From positions 26,936 through 90,935 of the forward strand of contig JAFWYB010000046.1 of the NCBI GenBank assembly GCA_017517865.1: a stretch of DNA of 64,000 nucleotides, read 5' to 3'. The stretch is from Clostridia bacterium (GTDB lineage: Bacteria; Bacillota; Clostridia; Oscillospirales; Acutalibacteraceae). This document shows, piece after piece, positions 53,796 to 61,326 of the stretch. The position numbers and the translations under genes are program-made. Numbering within the stretch: position 1 is the stretch's first letter; every line of letters begins with the position of its first letter. The notes under the pieces are model-generated. The model saw nothing but the letters and a program-made list of their open reading frames with translations. It did no database searches and was not told where the DNA came from.

Positions 53796-55445
53796 TCACA
53801 TATTGGAAATTGCATCGGTGAGTCTTTCTTTTACCTTTTCTTCACCTAAAAGACTCATAATAGCATAAAGGTCGGGAGTATTCTTTCTGCCTGTTACGGC
53901 AAGTCTGATTACTGTTGAAACATCACCCACGTGACCCTTGAAGGCATCGGGATTTTTCTTATACTCCTTAACGTTGGGAGTGTAGCCGAGAGGCTCGCAG
54001 AGTGCCTTGATGCGGTCGAACCACTGCTGCTTGTCGTCGACCGGGTTATATTCCTTGATATAGGCCTCGAGAATTTCCTTAGCCATAGCATTTGTGATGT
54101 TTTCGGGCATTTCGTAATTCTTTTCGTATATCTCATCAAAGAAGTAGCTTACGTAATCCTTTATCTCGCTGAAGGCGGCAATATCCTTTCTGGGCTTGGG
54201 TGTTTCCCTGTCGATGTTGAGAATATTTACCGAATATTCCTCATCTCTTGAGATAAGCTCATAGAAAGCCTTGTCATACTGCTTTGCCCAATCGGCGGTG
54301 TAATCGTAAACCTGCTTTGCACTCATAAGTGAAATAACGTTTTTGCTTACGTCGTTGAACTTCACCATATCGAAAAGTGCACCGCTTATGCTCATCTTCT
54401 TGAGATTGAAGGGGAATTTATCCTGAGCCTCGCGGGGGTTGGCCTTACGCCAGTCTTCGAAGTTTGAGTTTGCGAGGGTGAGAATGTATTCGTTTACGCT
54501 TTCCTTGGGGTAGCCTTTTTCGATGTAGTAGGTAACTGCTGCCTCCGGGTCCTTTCTCTTGCTGAGCTTACGCTTGTTGCCGTCTTCCTCCTTCATAATG
54601 GGAGCAACGTGGGCAAACTTGGGAGCCTTGAAGCCGAGAACCTTGAAAAGCTGAAGGTGAATGGGGCAGCTTGAAATCCACTCGTCACCGCGTACAACGT
54701 GGGTGGTACGCATAAGGTGGTCGTCAACTGCGTGTGCAAAGTGGTATGTGGGAATACCGTCACTCTTGAGAAGGACGACGTCCTGCACGTTTTCGGGCAT
54801 TTCAATCTTGCCCTTTATCATATCGTCAAAGAAGCATTTCTTCTCAAGGTCACCGGGAGATTTGAGTCTGAGCGTCCAGGGCTTGCCTGCTTTTATGTTT
54901 GCTTCAATTTCCTCATAGCTGAGCTTGCGGCATCTTGCGTATTCGCCCCAGTAGCCCTTTACGGATTCGTTTTCCTGAGCGGCTCTTATTTCATCAAGCT
55001 CCTCTGCCGAGCAGAAGCAGGGATAAGCTAAATCCTGCTTGACAAGGCTCTTGGCGAAAACGTGATATATGTCTTTTCTCTGACTCTGATAGTAGGGGCC
55101 GTAGTCACCCTTTTCAATATCTTCACCGACTACGCCTTCATCAGCTACAACACCGAAGGCCTCAAGACCGCCGAGCATAACCTCAACAGCACCCTCAACC
55201 TTTCTTTTCTGGTCAGTATCTTCAACTCTTACGAAGAAGACACCGTCGGTAACCTTTGCAGTTCTATATGCAACCGTGCCGGTGAATAGATTTCCGAAAT
55301 GCAAAAAGCCGGTGGGAGAAGGAGCAAGTCTTGTTACTCTTGCACCCTCCTTAAGCTGTCTTTCGGGATATCTTTTTTCCATATCCTCGGGCAGGAGTGT
55401 AACGTCGGGAAAAAGTAATTCTGCAAGCTTTAAAACGTCGCTCAA
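53796..55445 (-). CDS. gltX: glutamyl-tRNA synthetase
   Basis: This 549-residue class I synthetase has [16 protein letters not shown] (HIGH-type motif), [29 protein letters not shown] and the KMSKS-type loop [12 protein letters not shown]. It is about 60 residues longer than typical bacterial GltX, partly from about 37 residues before the HIGH motif. The start is TTG with AGGAGGG upstream. It heads an operon with glnS. Whether it also charges tRNA-Gln is unlikely given the adjacent GlnRS. Confidence 0.93.
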   Translation of the reverse strand: MSDVLKLAELLFPDVTLLPEDMEKRYPERQLKEGARVTRLAPSPTGFLHFGNLFTGTVAYRTAKVTDGVFFVRVEDTDQKRKVEGAVEVMLGGLEAFGVVADEGVVGEDIEKGDYGPYYQSQRKDIYHVFAKSLVKQDLAYPCFCSAEELDEIRAAQENESVKGYWGEYARCRKLSYEEIEANIKAGKPWTLRLKSPGDLEKKCFFDDMIKGKIEMPENVQDVVLLKSDGIPTYHFAHAVDDHLMRTTHVVRGDEWISSCPIHLQLFKVLGFKAPKFAHVAPIMKEEDGNKRKLSKRKDPEAAVTYYIEKGYPKESVNEYILTLANSNFEDWRKANPREAQDKFPFNLKKMSISGALFDMVKFNDVSKNVISLMSAKQVYDYTADWAKQYDKAFYELISRDEEYSVNILNIDRETPKPRKDIAAFSEIKDYVSYFFDEIYEKNYEMPENITNAMAKEILEAYIKEYNPVDDKQQWFDRIKALCEPLGYTPNVKEYKKNPDAFKGHVGDVSTVIRLAVTGRKNTPDLYAIMSLLGEEKVKERLTDAISNM

Positions 55446-55587
55446 AATTAACCCTCCTATATCTATAAATACAGATTAAAATAATTCATACTATTATCTC
55501 AAATTCCGATGAAAATATCAATAGGTTTGAGGATATTTTTTATCTTTTTTTGACGGCGTGAGAATTGTGAGGTAAGACGTAATTTCT

Positions 55588-55637
55588 TGCCTGCTCCGAA
55601 AGGGAAGACGGCACCCGAAGAGTGTCGGAAGGGTTAC
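55588..55637 (+). repeat. interspersed element copy B
   Basis: It reads TTGCCTGCTCCGAAAGGGAA, then GACGGCACCCGAAGAGTGTC and GGAAGGGTT. It resembles the minus strand of 27396-27452 over about 46 bp with small gaps. It is non-coding, upstream of gltX and beyond the end of the phosphoesterase gene. Confidence 0.6.
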
Positions 55638-55670
55638 CTTTTCTGTCGGTTTCGGATGCACAGGAGTAAC

Positions 55671-55697
55671 AAAAAAGGGACTGCAGAAGCAGTCCCT
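55671..55697 (-). terminator. terminator of the metallophosphoesterase gene
   Basis: Stem AGGGACTGC / GCAGTCCCT with a 4-nt loop is followed on the minus strand by TTTTTTG. Confidence 0.85.
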
Positions 55698-55712
55698 CGG
55701 GAAAAATGGGCT

Positions 55713-56732
55713 TTAAAAATATATACTCTGAAAATCATACATATCTTTCGTATTACTTTCACGGGTGTGAACGGTAATAAGTGTGCTTGCAAGGTTTGTT
55801 TTGGGTGTTACGTGATAATATGTACCGTTATAATAGCAGCACTGTGCTGTTGCCGGGTGATTGTGCCCCATTGAGAGAAGACCGACACAGCCGCTTTCGT
55901 TAAAAACATCGTCGAGAGGCTGATTTTTCGGTATGTTATACTTCTCGGGACGTATGTTGAGTCGGGGGTAAAAGGCTTTGTAGGCTTCGCCTTTTTTTGC
56001 GGCACGGAAGAAATCCGGAGTGTTTTCGTGAAGGAAAACGCTGATGTATACATTTTCATTTTCCGACTTCTTTTCTGCTATTGTTTCCTCACACCATTTC
56101 ACCTGATCCTCAAGAACGTAGCCGTAAATGTGGTCGGGATCTTCGTTGTCATAGTCCATAGTGTCGATGAAAAGAAGTGAATGGGTGAGTGCTTCTCCGT
56201 CGTAAATATCTATGCTGTACTGACAGCCGCCCGAGATTTCGGGAACATCTGCAACAAGGCAGTGCTCATACTGAGAAAGATATGCCACAACATCCTCAGA
56301 GGAGCCGTAATTCTGACCGTCGTTGTTTCCGGGTACATAAGACCAATATTGGTCTGAATCTTCAAAGATTTCAGCAACAGTACGAAGCACATAGGCTTTG
56401 TTGAAATCTCCCTCGTTGCCGTCGTCAATCATATCACCGCTGATTACAACGAGGTCAGGGGTGTATTTTTCAGCAAGGTCTTCGATTTTTTGCAGGGTGC
56501 TTAAGTCAGAGAAGGTTATGCCTGTTGTGAAATGGGTGTCGCTGAACTGAAGCACTGTGAAGTCGCCGTTTTCATCGGCATAAAGGTCGGGGAGCTCTTT
56601 CTGAACGATTACTGTTTCGGCAAAACCGCTTATATCGCCCTTAGCAGCCATTTCCTCTGAAAGTGCACCGCCGGAAAGGATACTGACAAAGGCTGTAATA
56701 AAGGCAATAAGAGTACGGATGAAGTTAAACAT
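55713..56732 (-). CDS. secreted calcineurin-like metallophosphoesterase
   Basis: This 339-residue protein has the metallophosphoesterase motifs SDTHF, GDMIDDG, GNNDG, FLHENTP and MGHNH, which bind a two-metal centre. The N-terminus FIRTLIAFITAFVSILSGGA looks like a signal peptide or anchor. The start at 56732 has AAAGG 9 nt upstream; the frame extends 81 nt further but covers the operator and promoter. Related purple acid phosphatase-like enzymes act on phosphoesters or nucleotides outside the cell; the substrate is unknown. It is divergent from a small XRE regulator. Confidence 0.85.
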   Translation of the reverse strand: MFNFIRTLIAFITAFVSILSGGALSEEMAAKGDISGFAETVIVQKELPDLYADENGDFTVLQFSDTHFTTGITFSDLSTLQKIEDLAEKYTPDLVVISGDMIDDGNEGDFNKAYVLRTVAEIFEDSDQYWSYVPGNNDGQNYGSSEDVVAYLSQYEHCLVADVPEISGGCQYSIDIYDGEALTHSLLFIDTMDYDNEDPDHIYGYVLEDQVKWCEETIAEKKSENENVYISVFLHENTPDFFRAAKKGEAYKAFYPRLNIRPEKYNIPKNQPLDDVFNESGCVGLLSMGHNHPATAQCCYYNGTYYHVTPKTNLASTLITVHTRESNTKDMYDFQSIYF

Positions 56733-56749
56733 ACAATCAATCCTTTCTT

Positions 56750-56770
56750 TTGACATTTTGTAAATGTCAT
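56750..56770. promoter_or_regulatory. palindromic operator 1 of XRE switch 1
   Basis: TTGACA-N9-TGTCAT, containing the perfect palindrome TGACATTTTGTAAATGTCA (56751-56769). It lies in the leader just upstream of the phosphoesterase start. Confidence 0.7.
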
Positions 56771-56780
56771 ATTTTAATCT

Positions 56781-56809
56781 ATTATAACATATAATTTTTC
56801 TGTTGACAA
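56781..56809 (-). promoter_or_regulatory. promoter of the metallophosphoesterase gene
   Basis: On the minus strand TTGTCA (56809-56804) and TATAAT (56786-56781) have 17-nt spacing; the -35 overlaps operator 2. A second TATAAT at 56790-56795 on the plus strand can serve the divergent XRE gene. Confidence 0.7.
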
Positions 56810-56823
56810 GCACTAAATGTCAA
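56803..56823. promoter_or_regulatory. palindromic operator 2 of XRE switch 1
   Basis: TTGACA-N9-TGTCAA, with the same arms and spacing as operator 1. It overlaps the -35 of the minus promoter and the expected start site of the plus transcript. Confidence 0.7.
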
Positions 56824-56839
56824 AAAGGAGAAAATATTT

Positions 56840-57112
56840 ATGTTTATCAATAAAACAAGTGACGGACTTAACAATGTCTGCGGCAAGAATATAGCAACAC
56901 TGAGGAATAATCTTAAGCTTTCGCAAAGAGAGCTTGCAGACCGTATGCAGTTGGTGGGCATTGATATTGATAAGAACGCTGTTCAGAGAATTGAATGCGG
57001 AAAGAGGTTTGTAACCGATATTGAGATTGTAGCCTTTGCAAAGATTTTTTCGGTTGATTATAAAGATATACTCGAAAAAGCACAAAATCTCGGCTCATCA
57101 AACAACAAATAA
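56840..57112 (+). CDS. XRE-family helix-turn-helix regulator
   Basis: This 90-residue protein has one HTH_3/XRE domain: CGKNIATLRNNLKLSQRELADRM, then GIDIDKNAVQRIECGKR and VTDIEIVAFAKIFSVDYKDIL. It has no partner domain. The RBS is AAAGGAG. The gene is flanked upstream by two matching palindromes and a divergent phosphoesterase gene, so autoregulation and control of that gene are likely. It ends in a strong terminator and is monocistronic. Confidence 0.88.
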   Translation: MFINKTSDGLNNVCGKNIATLRNNLKLSQRELADRMQLVGIDIDKNAVQRIECGKRFVTDIEIVAFAKIFSVDYKDILEKAQNLGSSNNK

Positions 57113-57141
57113 AAAACGCCGTATCTGATACGGCGTTTTTT
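57111..57141 (+). terminator. terminator of XRE regulator 1
   Basis: A 15-bp perfect stem AAAAAACGCCGTATC / GATACGGCGTTTTTT surrounds a single T. Confidence 0.9.
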
Positions 57142-57367
57142 CTTCATACATATTCCTCTTTTTAAAAGCAACGAATTGCTGCAAGCTCTTTGTTTCAACG
57201 CTCATTATTCTATCACTTTGGCAAAATTAAATCAATATCAAAACTCACCAAACAAAAACAGAATAATTTGGTACTATTTTCAGATATGGGGGCAACAGTG
57301 CACAACAAAGAATATATTTCTTGTGAATTATCCACAAAACGGTGCTTTTTCTGCTTGATAAAGAGAG
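57142..57367. other. 226-bp gene-free spacer
   Basis: I see no credible gene on either strand. It contains one perfect DnaA-box-like 9-mer (TTATCCACA, 57328-57336), with no cluster around it. Confidence 0.6.
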
Positions 57368-57733
57368 TTAAAGCTCAGCAGATTTTTTAAAGGAAAGATA
57401 GTATATGCCCTGATAGGTGAGCTCGCCTTTTTCACCTTCCTTCACTCCGCCGTAATCAAAGCCTTTAACGGCAAAGGTCAGCTTTTCACCGGCTGATGTT
57501 TCAAAGGTAAGACGACCGGTTGTTGATGAAAAGGGTATACTTCCCGGGTTCCTTCTCAGTCCGTTACTGTGAGCGGTTGTAATTTCCTCTTTTTTGATAA
57601 GAGTTGCGGTAACGGTCTTCTGCTCTTCATGAAGGCTGTTACTCCAACGGGAAAACTTCTTGCCCTTGTTTATTATAAATATGATGGCAATGATAATAAT
57701 CGCAACGGGGGTAACGTATAATAAAAATTCCAT
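57368..57733 (-). CDS. DUF2500 family membrane-anchored protein
   Basis: This 121-residue protein has one N-terminal membrane helix (residues 4-22), then the DUF2500 pattern: VTATLIKKEE, a strand with RLTFETSAGEKLTFAV, and YGGVKEGEKGELTYQGIYYLSFKK at the end. No function is established for the family. The start at 57733 follows AAGGAGG. It is monocistronic. Confidence 0.78.
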   Translation of the reverse strand: MEFLLYVTPVAIIIIAIIFIINKGKKFSRWSNSLHEEQKTVTATLIKKEEITTAHSNGLRRNPGSIPFSSTTGRLTFETSAGEKLTFAVKGFDYGGVKEGEKGELTYQGIYYLSFKKSAEL

Positions 57734-57952
57734 TTTGTGCCTCCTTCGGCCTATCGGATTACGGGTTATATTAACTCTGTGCTTTTATACTATATTAAAA
57801 GCAAAAAAATGTCAAGCGGAGTAAAAATCGTCAATTATTTTTGTTCTATGGGTAGAAAAAATAAAAACATTGTGATATAATTATTCAGTTAACGTAACCG
57901 CGGCCCGAAAAGTGGTCGGGACAAGCAAAAATATTATGAGAGGTGCAAAAAA

Positions 57953-59218
57953 ATGAGTTTTAAAGAGTTAATCATCAACGCAGGTTCATCATCACTCAAA
58001 TATCAGGTTTTTGAAATGCCCGAAGCAAAGGTGCTTGCAAAGGGTATCTTTGAGCAGATCGGTACTGCCTGCACATTCACACACAAGGTAGACAAGGACG
58101 GCGAGGAAGTTAAGCTTCTCGATAAGAAGCCTGTTGATGCAAAGGACCATCACGACGCAATTTCTATTCTTCTTGAAACACTTACAGACAAAGAAACAGG
58201 TGTTCTTGAATCAATGGCAGACATTTCTGCAGTAGGTCACAGAGTTCTTCACGGCGGTGAGGAGTTCAGCGGCTCCGTTGTTGTAAACGAAGATGTTAAG
58301 GCTGCAATCAGAAGGTGTATCCCCCTCGGCCCTCTTCACAACCCTGCAAACCTTATGGGTATCGAAGTATGCGAGGAAATTATGAAGGGTATTCCTCAGG
58401 TTGCTGTTTTTGATACAGCCTTCCATCAGACTATCCCCGACTATGCATATATGTATGCTCTTCCCTATAAGTATTATACCAACCACGGTATCAGACGTTA
58501 CGGCTTCCACGGTACCAGCCACAGATATGTAAGCGGCAGAACAACCGACTTCCTTATGAAGAAGTACCCCGGCAAGTACAATGCAGACGAGCTCAGAGTT
58601 GTTACCTGCCATCTCGGCAACGGCTCATCAATTTCCGCAATAGCAGGCGGCAAGTGCTTTGACACCACAATGGGTCTTACTCCGCTTGAGGGTATCATGA
58701 TGGGTACACGTTCAGGCTCAATCGACCCTGCTATTATCGAGGTTCTTTGCGAAAAGGAACACCTTACAGCAAAAGAGGTTGACACAATCCTCAACAAGCA
58801 GTCAGGTATGTTCGGTCTTACTGCAGAGTACGATGCAGAGGGCAACATTATCCCCGGTACAGCTACCAGCGATAACAGAACAATCGAAGGCCGTTCAAAG
58901 AGCGGTGACAAGAGAGCTCAGCTTGTTGAAAATATGCTTTGTCACGAGCTTGTTAAGTATATCGGCGGCTTTGCTGCTGCAATGGGCGGTGTTGATGCTG
59001 TTGTATTCACCGGCGGTATCGGTGAAAACAATCCCCATTACAGAACAAGAGTTGCTGAAAAGCTCGGCTTTATGGGCACTGCAATCAACGAAGAAGCAAA
59101 CAGCGTAAGAGGTCAGGAAATCGAAATCTCAACAGAGGATTCCGCTCTTAAGCTTCTCGTAATTCCCACCGATGAGGAGCTTCTCATCGCACAGGATACA
59201 TACGAGCTTACAAAGTAA
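57953..59218 (+). CDS. ackA: acetate kinase
   Basis: This 421-residue enzyme makes ATP from acetyl phosphate in fermentation. Family motifs visible: INAGSSSLKYQVFEM, VGHRVLHGGEEFSG, VFDTAFHQTIPDYA, CHLGNGSSI, MGTRSGSIDPAI and VFTGGIGENNP. It is slightly longer than the usual 400 residues. pta is not adjacent. The RBS is AGAGGTG. A TATAAT box is at 57876-57881 without a clear -35. Confidence 0.96.
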   Translation: MSFKELIINAGSSSLKYQVFEMPEAKVLAKGIFEQIGTACTFTHKVDKDGEEVKLLDKKPVDAKDHHDAISILLETLTDKETGVLESMADISAVGHRVLHGGEEFSGSVVVNEDVKAAIRRCIPLGPLHNPANLMGIEVCEEIMKGIPQVAVFDTAFHQTIPDYAYMYALPYKYYTNHGIRRYGFHGTSHRYVSGRTTDFLMKKYPGKYNADELRVVTCHLGNGSSISAIAGGKCFDTTMGLTPLEGIMMGTRSGSIDPAIIEVLCEKEHLTAKEVDTILNKQSGMFGLTAEYDAEGNIIPGTATSDNRTIEGRSKSGDKRAQLVENMLCHELVKYIGGFAAAMGGVDAVVFTGGIGENNPHYRTRVAEKLGFMGTAINEEANSVRGQEIEISTEDSALKLLVIPTDEELLIAQDTYELTK

Positions 59219-59233
59219 GACAAGCAAAAATAA

Positions 59234-59266
59234 AGGCGGCTGTCAGTTGACAGCCGCTTATTTTGT
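59234..59266. terminator. terminator of ackA, shared with the convergent TPR gene
   Basis: A 10-bp stem GCGGCTGTCA / TGACAGCCGC with a GT centre is followed by TTATTTTGTTTT. Confidence 0.88.
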
Positions 59267-59332
59267 TTTGGGTAAAGGGATACGTAGGGTACACTCCGCA
59301 TAGTATGCCTTCCTTTATGGCGAAGGAGAGGA

Positions 59333-60094
59333 TTAACCTATATACTTATATCCACCAAAGAGCTTCTTTTGGAATTTTGCAAGTTCTTCGGTAATAACTT
59401 CGCTATAAGCAGAGTCACTTACATAAGGTAGAGCAAAACTTAGGATGCTATGTGATTTGTTAAGGTCAGACGATATATGTATGCTGGGCAAACCTATTCT
59501 GTATATGCCTGCCAGATAATGTGTAGCTACACAATATGAAAATATTTCATAGTCGTCGCGGTCCTTAATTTCTTTTATTTTTTGTGCATAAGTGGAGTTG
59601 TTTTCTAATTTTGCTAACAAATTATATGCGGCAGAATATAATTCGTTTTTAAAATAAGTATTTCCGAGAAGGAGCTGGCTTCTTAAAGACAAGTTTAAAT
59701 CATCTGATAAAGAAAACACTTGTTTATAGTTATTTTGACTATAGTAGATTGTTGCTAATTTGTAAGAGGCAAATTCTAAAACAGAGGAATCTTCTTTGAT
59801 AGATATTTCTCCGTTTTTTAAATGCTTTTGTTGTAATTTAGTCCACTGGTATAATTCTTTTAATTCATCTTCCGCAGACTTAAGACCAGCCATATCAATA
59901 ACAGCGATAGCACAAAGCTTTTGGATATGACATATCACAGTAATTGATGAAATGTGGCCTAAATGGTATGCTCTTTTCCACCAATCAAGAGCATCTACCA
60001 TTTTATTGTTATCGACATAATATTGAGCTATATCGATAATTGCTTTTAGATCGCCTTTGTCAGCTAATGTGATAAGTTCGTTTAAGTTTTCCAT
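59333..60094 (-). CDS. TPR/Sel1-like repeat protein
   Basis: This 253-residue helical protein starts with a Sel1-like unit (AIIDIAQYYVDNNKMVDALDWWKRAYHLG) and has further TPR-like helices (YKLATIYYSQNNYKQVFSL, LLLGNTYFKNELYSAAYNLLAKL). It lacks catalytic motifs or a signal peptide. The gene is notably AT-rich, with many TTA/AAT codons compared with its neighbours, which suggests transfer. It is last in a three-gene unit (20 nt after the 17-residue-repeat membrane protein) with AGGAGGT as RBS. A scaffold role is inference. Confidence 0.75.
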   Translation of the reverse strand: MENLNELITLADKGDLKAIIDIAQYYVDNNKMVDALDWWKRAYHLGHISSITVICHIQKLCAIAVIDMAGLKSAEDELKELYQWTKLQQKHLKNGEISIKEDSSVLEFASYKLATIYYSQNNYKQVFSLSDDLNLSLRSQLLLGNTYFKNELYSAAYNLLAKLENNSTYAQKIKEIKDRDDYEIFSYCVATHYLAGIYRIGLPSIHISSDLNKSHSILSFALPYVSDSAYSEVITEELAKFQKKLFGGYKYIG

Positions 60095-60114
60095 ATAAAC
60101 CTCCTAAAGTGTAA

Positions 60115-60690
60115 TTATAATAGTGCTATTATTAAAGCGATAATACCCGCAAAAATTGCAACCCCAAGTAATATTTCAAGTATATTTATGATTTTGTCTA
60201 TAATAACAGATGCAAATCCAAACAGAACTACTGCGGCTATTATTGCTATAATCCAAGGAATTCCGATAGACCTTAAAAAGATGATTGCAATTACAGAAAA
60301 AACCAGTGAAATTATAATCGATGCAAAGCGCGGTTCATCGTTTTCCTGACCGTAAGTGTTTGGTTGAGGATGGCTCGATTGTTTTTGTGGGCTATAGAGG
60401 TTGGCATTACTGCCGTAAACTCTGTTAACAAAATCCTTCTCGACTCTACCAATTCTCTGCCCTGATTCTTTATACACGTAACCGTCTTTATCTATTCTGC
60501 CTAAGCGCTTGTGCATAGAATCGTAAATATAACCGTCAGATTCAATTCTGCCGATATGTTTTCCGCTTTCGTTAAAGATATATCCGTCCTGTCTGATTCT
60601 ACCTGCACGGCTTCCCGCTTCGGTATACATATATCCGTCAGAGTCTATTCTGCCGATTCCGGAAAAAGATTCATTATAAATGTATGCCAT
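60115..60690 (-). CDS. membrane protein with five 17-residue N-terminal repeats
   Basis: The 191-residue protein begins with five tandem units of 17 residues (residues 3-87) of the form Y(I/V)Y-x7-(I/L)GRI-x2-DG. A Ser/Pro/Gln-rich linker follows, then two or three membrane helices (about residues 124-190). I do not recognise the family. Each repeat predicts two short beta strands, so the N-terminal part may be a beta-solenoid or fold-back sheet. The ATG at 60690 has GAGGTG 8 nt upstream. It lies between the small Cys-rich gene and the TPR gene, in an AT-rich segment. Confidence 0.75.
   Translation of the reverse strand: MAYIYNESFSGIGRIDSDGYMYTEAGSRAGRIRQDGYIFNESGKHIGRIESDGYIYDSMHKRLGRIDKDGYVYKESGQRIGRVEKDFVNRVYGSNANLYSPQKQSSHPQPNTYGQENDEPRFASIIISLVFSVIAIIFLRSIGIPWIIAIIAAVVLFGFASVIIDKIINILEILLGVAIFAGIIALIIALL
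60430..60684 (-). repeat. five tandem 51-bp coding repeats
   Basis: Five consecutive 51-bp units encode the 17-residue repeats, consensus YIYNESGxRIGRIxxDG. The nucleotide sequences have diverged, so the units are not recent copies. Confidence 0.85.
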
Positions 60691-60716
60691 TATCTGCACA
60701 CCTCTCTGTTAATACT

Positions 60717-60887
60717 TCATCTATTCCTATATATCGGACAATCCTTGTAATTCTCTCCGTAATCCACCTTACATTTGCCTTTTACTTCACTTTCAGAGAG
60801 GCGTTTGTAACAGAGTTTACATAGATAATTTCCCTGAGAATAAAGTAAACCCGTTGATTCATAATCGAGATAGGGACATCTTGCCAT
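60717..60887 (-). CDS. 56-residue Cys-rich small protein
   Basis: The open frame starts MARCPYLDYESTGLLYSQGN, continues with YLCKLCYKRLSESEVKGKC and ends in GENYKDCPIYRNR. It has six Cys residues, arranged as CP, CxxC, C and CP, which suggests a metal site. It has an AAGGAG RBS 7-8 nt before the ATG, lies directly downstream of a good promoter (TTGACT-17-TATGAT), and ends 27 nt before the next gene. The composition is clearly protein-like despite the short length. The function is unknown. Confidence 0.78.
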   Translation of the reverse strand: MARCPYLDYESTGLLYSQGNYLCKLCYKRLSESEVKGKCKVDYGENYKDCPIYRNR

Positions 60888-60910
60888 AATTTTTTCTCCT
60901 TATTTTTATA

Positions 60911-60934
60911 TTTTGCACCTATATAAGTGCAAAA
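60911..60934. promoter_or_regulatory. palindromic operator 1 of XRE switch 2
   Basis: TTTTGCAC-N8-GTGCAAAA, a perfect 8-bp inverted repeat, lies just downstream of the -10 of the minus promoter. Confidence 0.8.
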
Positions 60935-60936
60935 TA

Positions 60937-60965
60937 ATCATATCACCTAAATATAATAAAGTCAA
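60937..60965 (-). promoter_or_regulatory. promoter of the three-gene cassette
   Basis: On the minus strand TTGACT (60965-60960) and TATGAT (60942-60937) have 17-nt spacing. A TATAAT at 60952-60957 on the plus strand can serve the divergent XRE gene. Confidence 0.75.
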
Positions 60966-60968
60966 GAG

Positions 60969-60992
60969 TTTTGCTCTTAAATAAGTGCAAAA
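60969..60992. promoter_or_regulatory. palindromic operator 2 of XRE switch 2
   Basis: TTTTGCTC-N8-GTGCAAAA has the same arms as operator 1 with one mismatch and the same 8-nt spacing. It lies between the plus -10 and the XRE RBS. Confidence 0.8.
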
Positions 60993-61002
60993 GAGGTGGC
61001 TT

Positions 61003-61239
61003 ATGAATAAGGAGCTTGAGAAAAATATCGGTAATAATATCCGTGAAATAAGGGAAAGCCGAAAAATGACTCAGGAAACTCTTGCGGCAAGGCTGCAGGT
61101 GCTGGGCTGTGATATTACAAGAAGCTCTATTGCAAAAATCGAGGTCGGTCAGAGGCATTTGTACCCTGATGAAATTGTTATGATAAAGGAAATACTCGAA
61201 ACAGATTTTGACAGTATTTTTTACGGCATAAAAGAATAA
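61003..61239 (+). CDS. XRE-family helix-turn-helix regulator
   Basis: This 78-residue single-domain regulator (NNIREIRESRKMTQETLAARL, LGCDITRSSIAKIEVGQRHLYPDEI) is related to the 90-residue XRE protein at 56840. The start at 61003 follows AGAGGTGGCTT; an in-frame ATG 18 nt upstream overlaps operator 2. Two palindromes frame the divergent promoters between it and the three-gene cassette, so it is probably their autoregulated repressor. Confidence 0.88.
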   Translation: MNKELEKNIGNNIREIRESRKMTQETLAARLQVLGCDITRSSIAKIEVGQRHLYPDEIVMIKEILETDFDSIFYGIKE

Positions 61240-61277
61240 AAGCAACCTTGGATTTGAAAAAATCGGGTTGCTTTTTT
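61238..61277 (+). terminator. terminator of XRE regulator 2
   Basis: AAAAGCAACC pairs with GGTTGCTTTT; an inner GATTT/AAATC stem is present and six T residues end the element. It overlaps the -35 of the next promoter. Confidence 0.8.
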
Positions 61278-61295
61278 CTCAATCTATGCTATAAT
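61268..61295 (+). promoter_or_regulatory. promoter of the Gfo/Idh oxidoreductase gene
   Basis: TTGCTT (61268-61273) and TATAAT (61290-61295) have 16-nt spacing. Confidence 0.65.
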
Positions 61296-61326
61296 ATTTT
61301 CGAAAAATACACAGGAGTGATGATAT

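Noticed and set aside
57328-57336. Perfect DnaA-box-like TTATCCACA
   Set aside because: It is single, with no cluster of boxes, AT-rich unwinding element or dnaA/dnaN genes nearby, so an origin is not supported.
57176-57358. Open frame of about 60 codons in the spacer between XRE 1 and DUF2500
   Set aside because: No RBS, no promoter, and non-protein-like composition.
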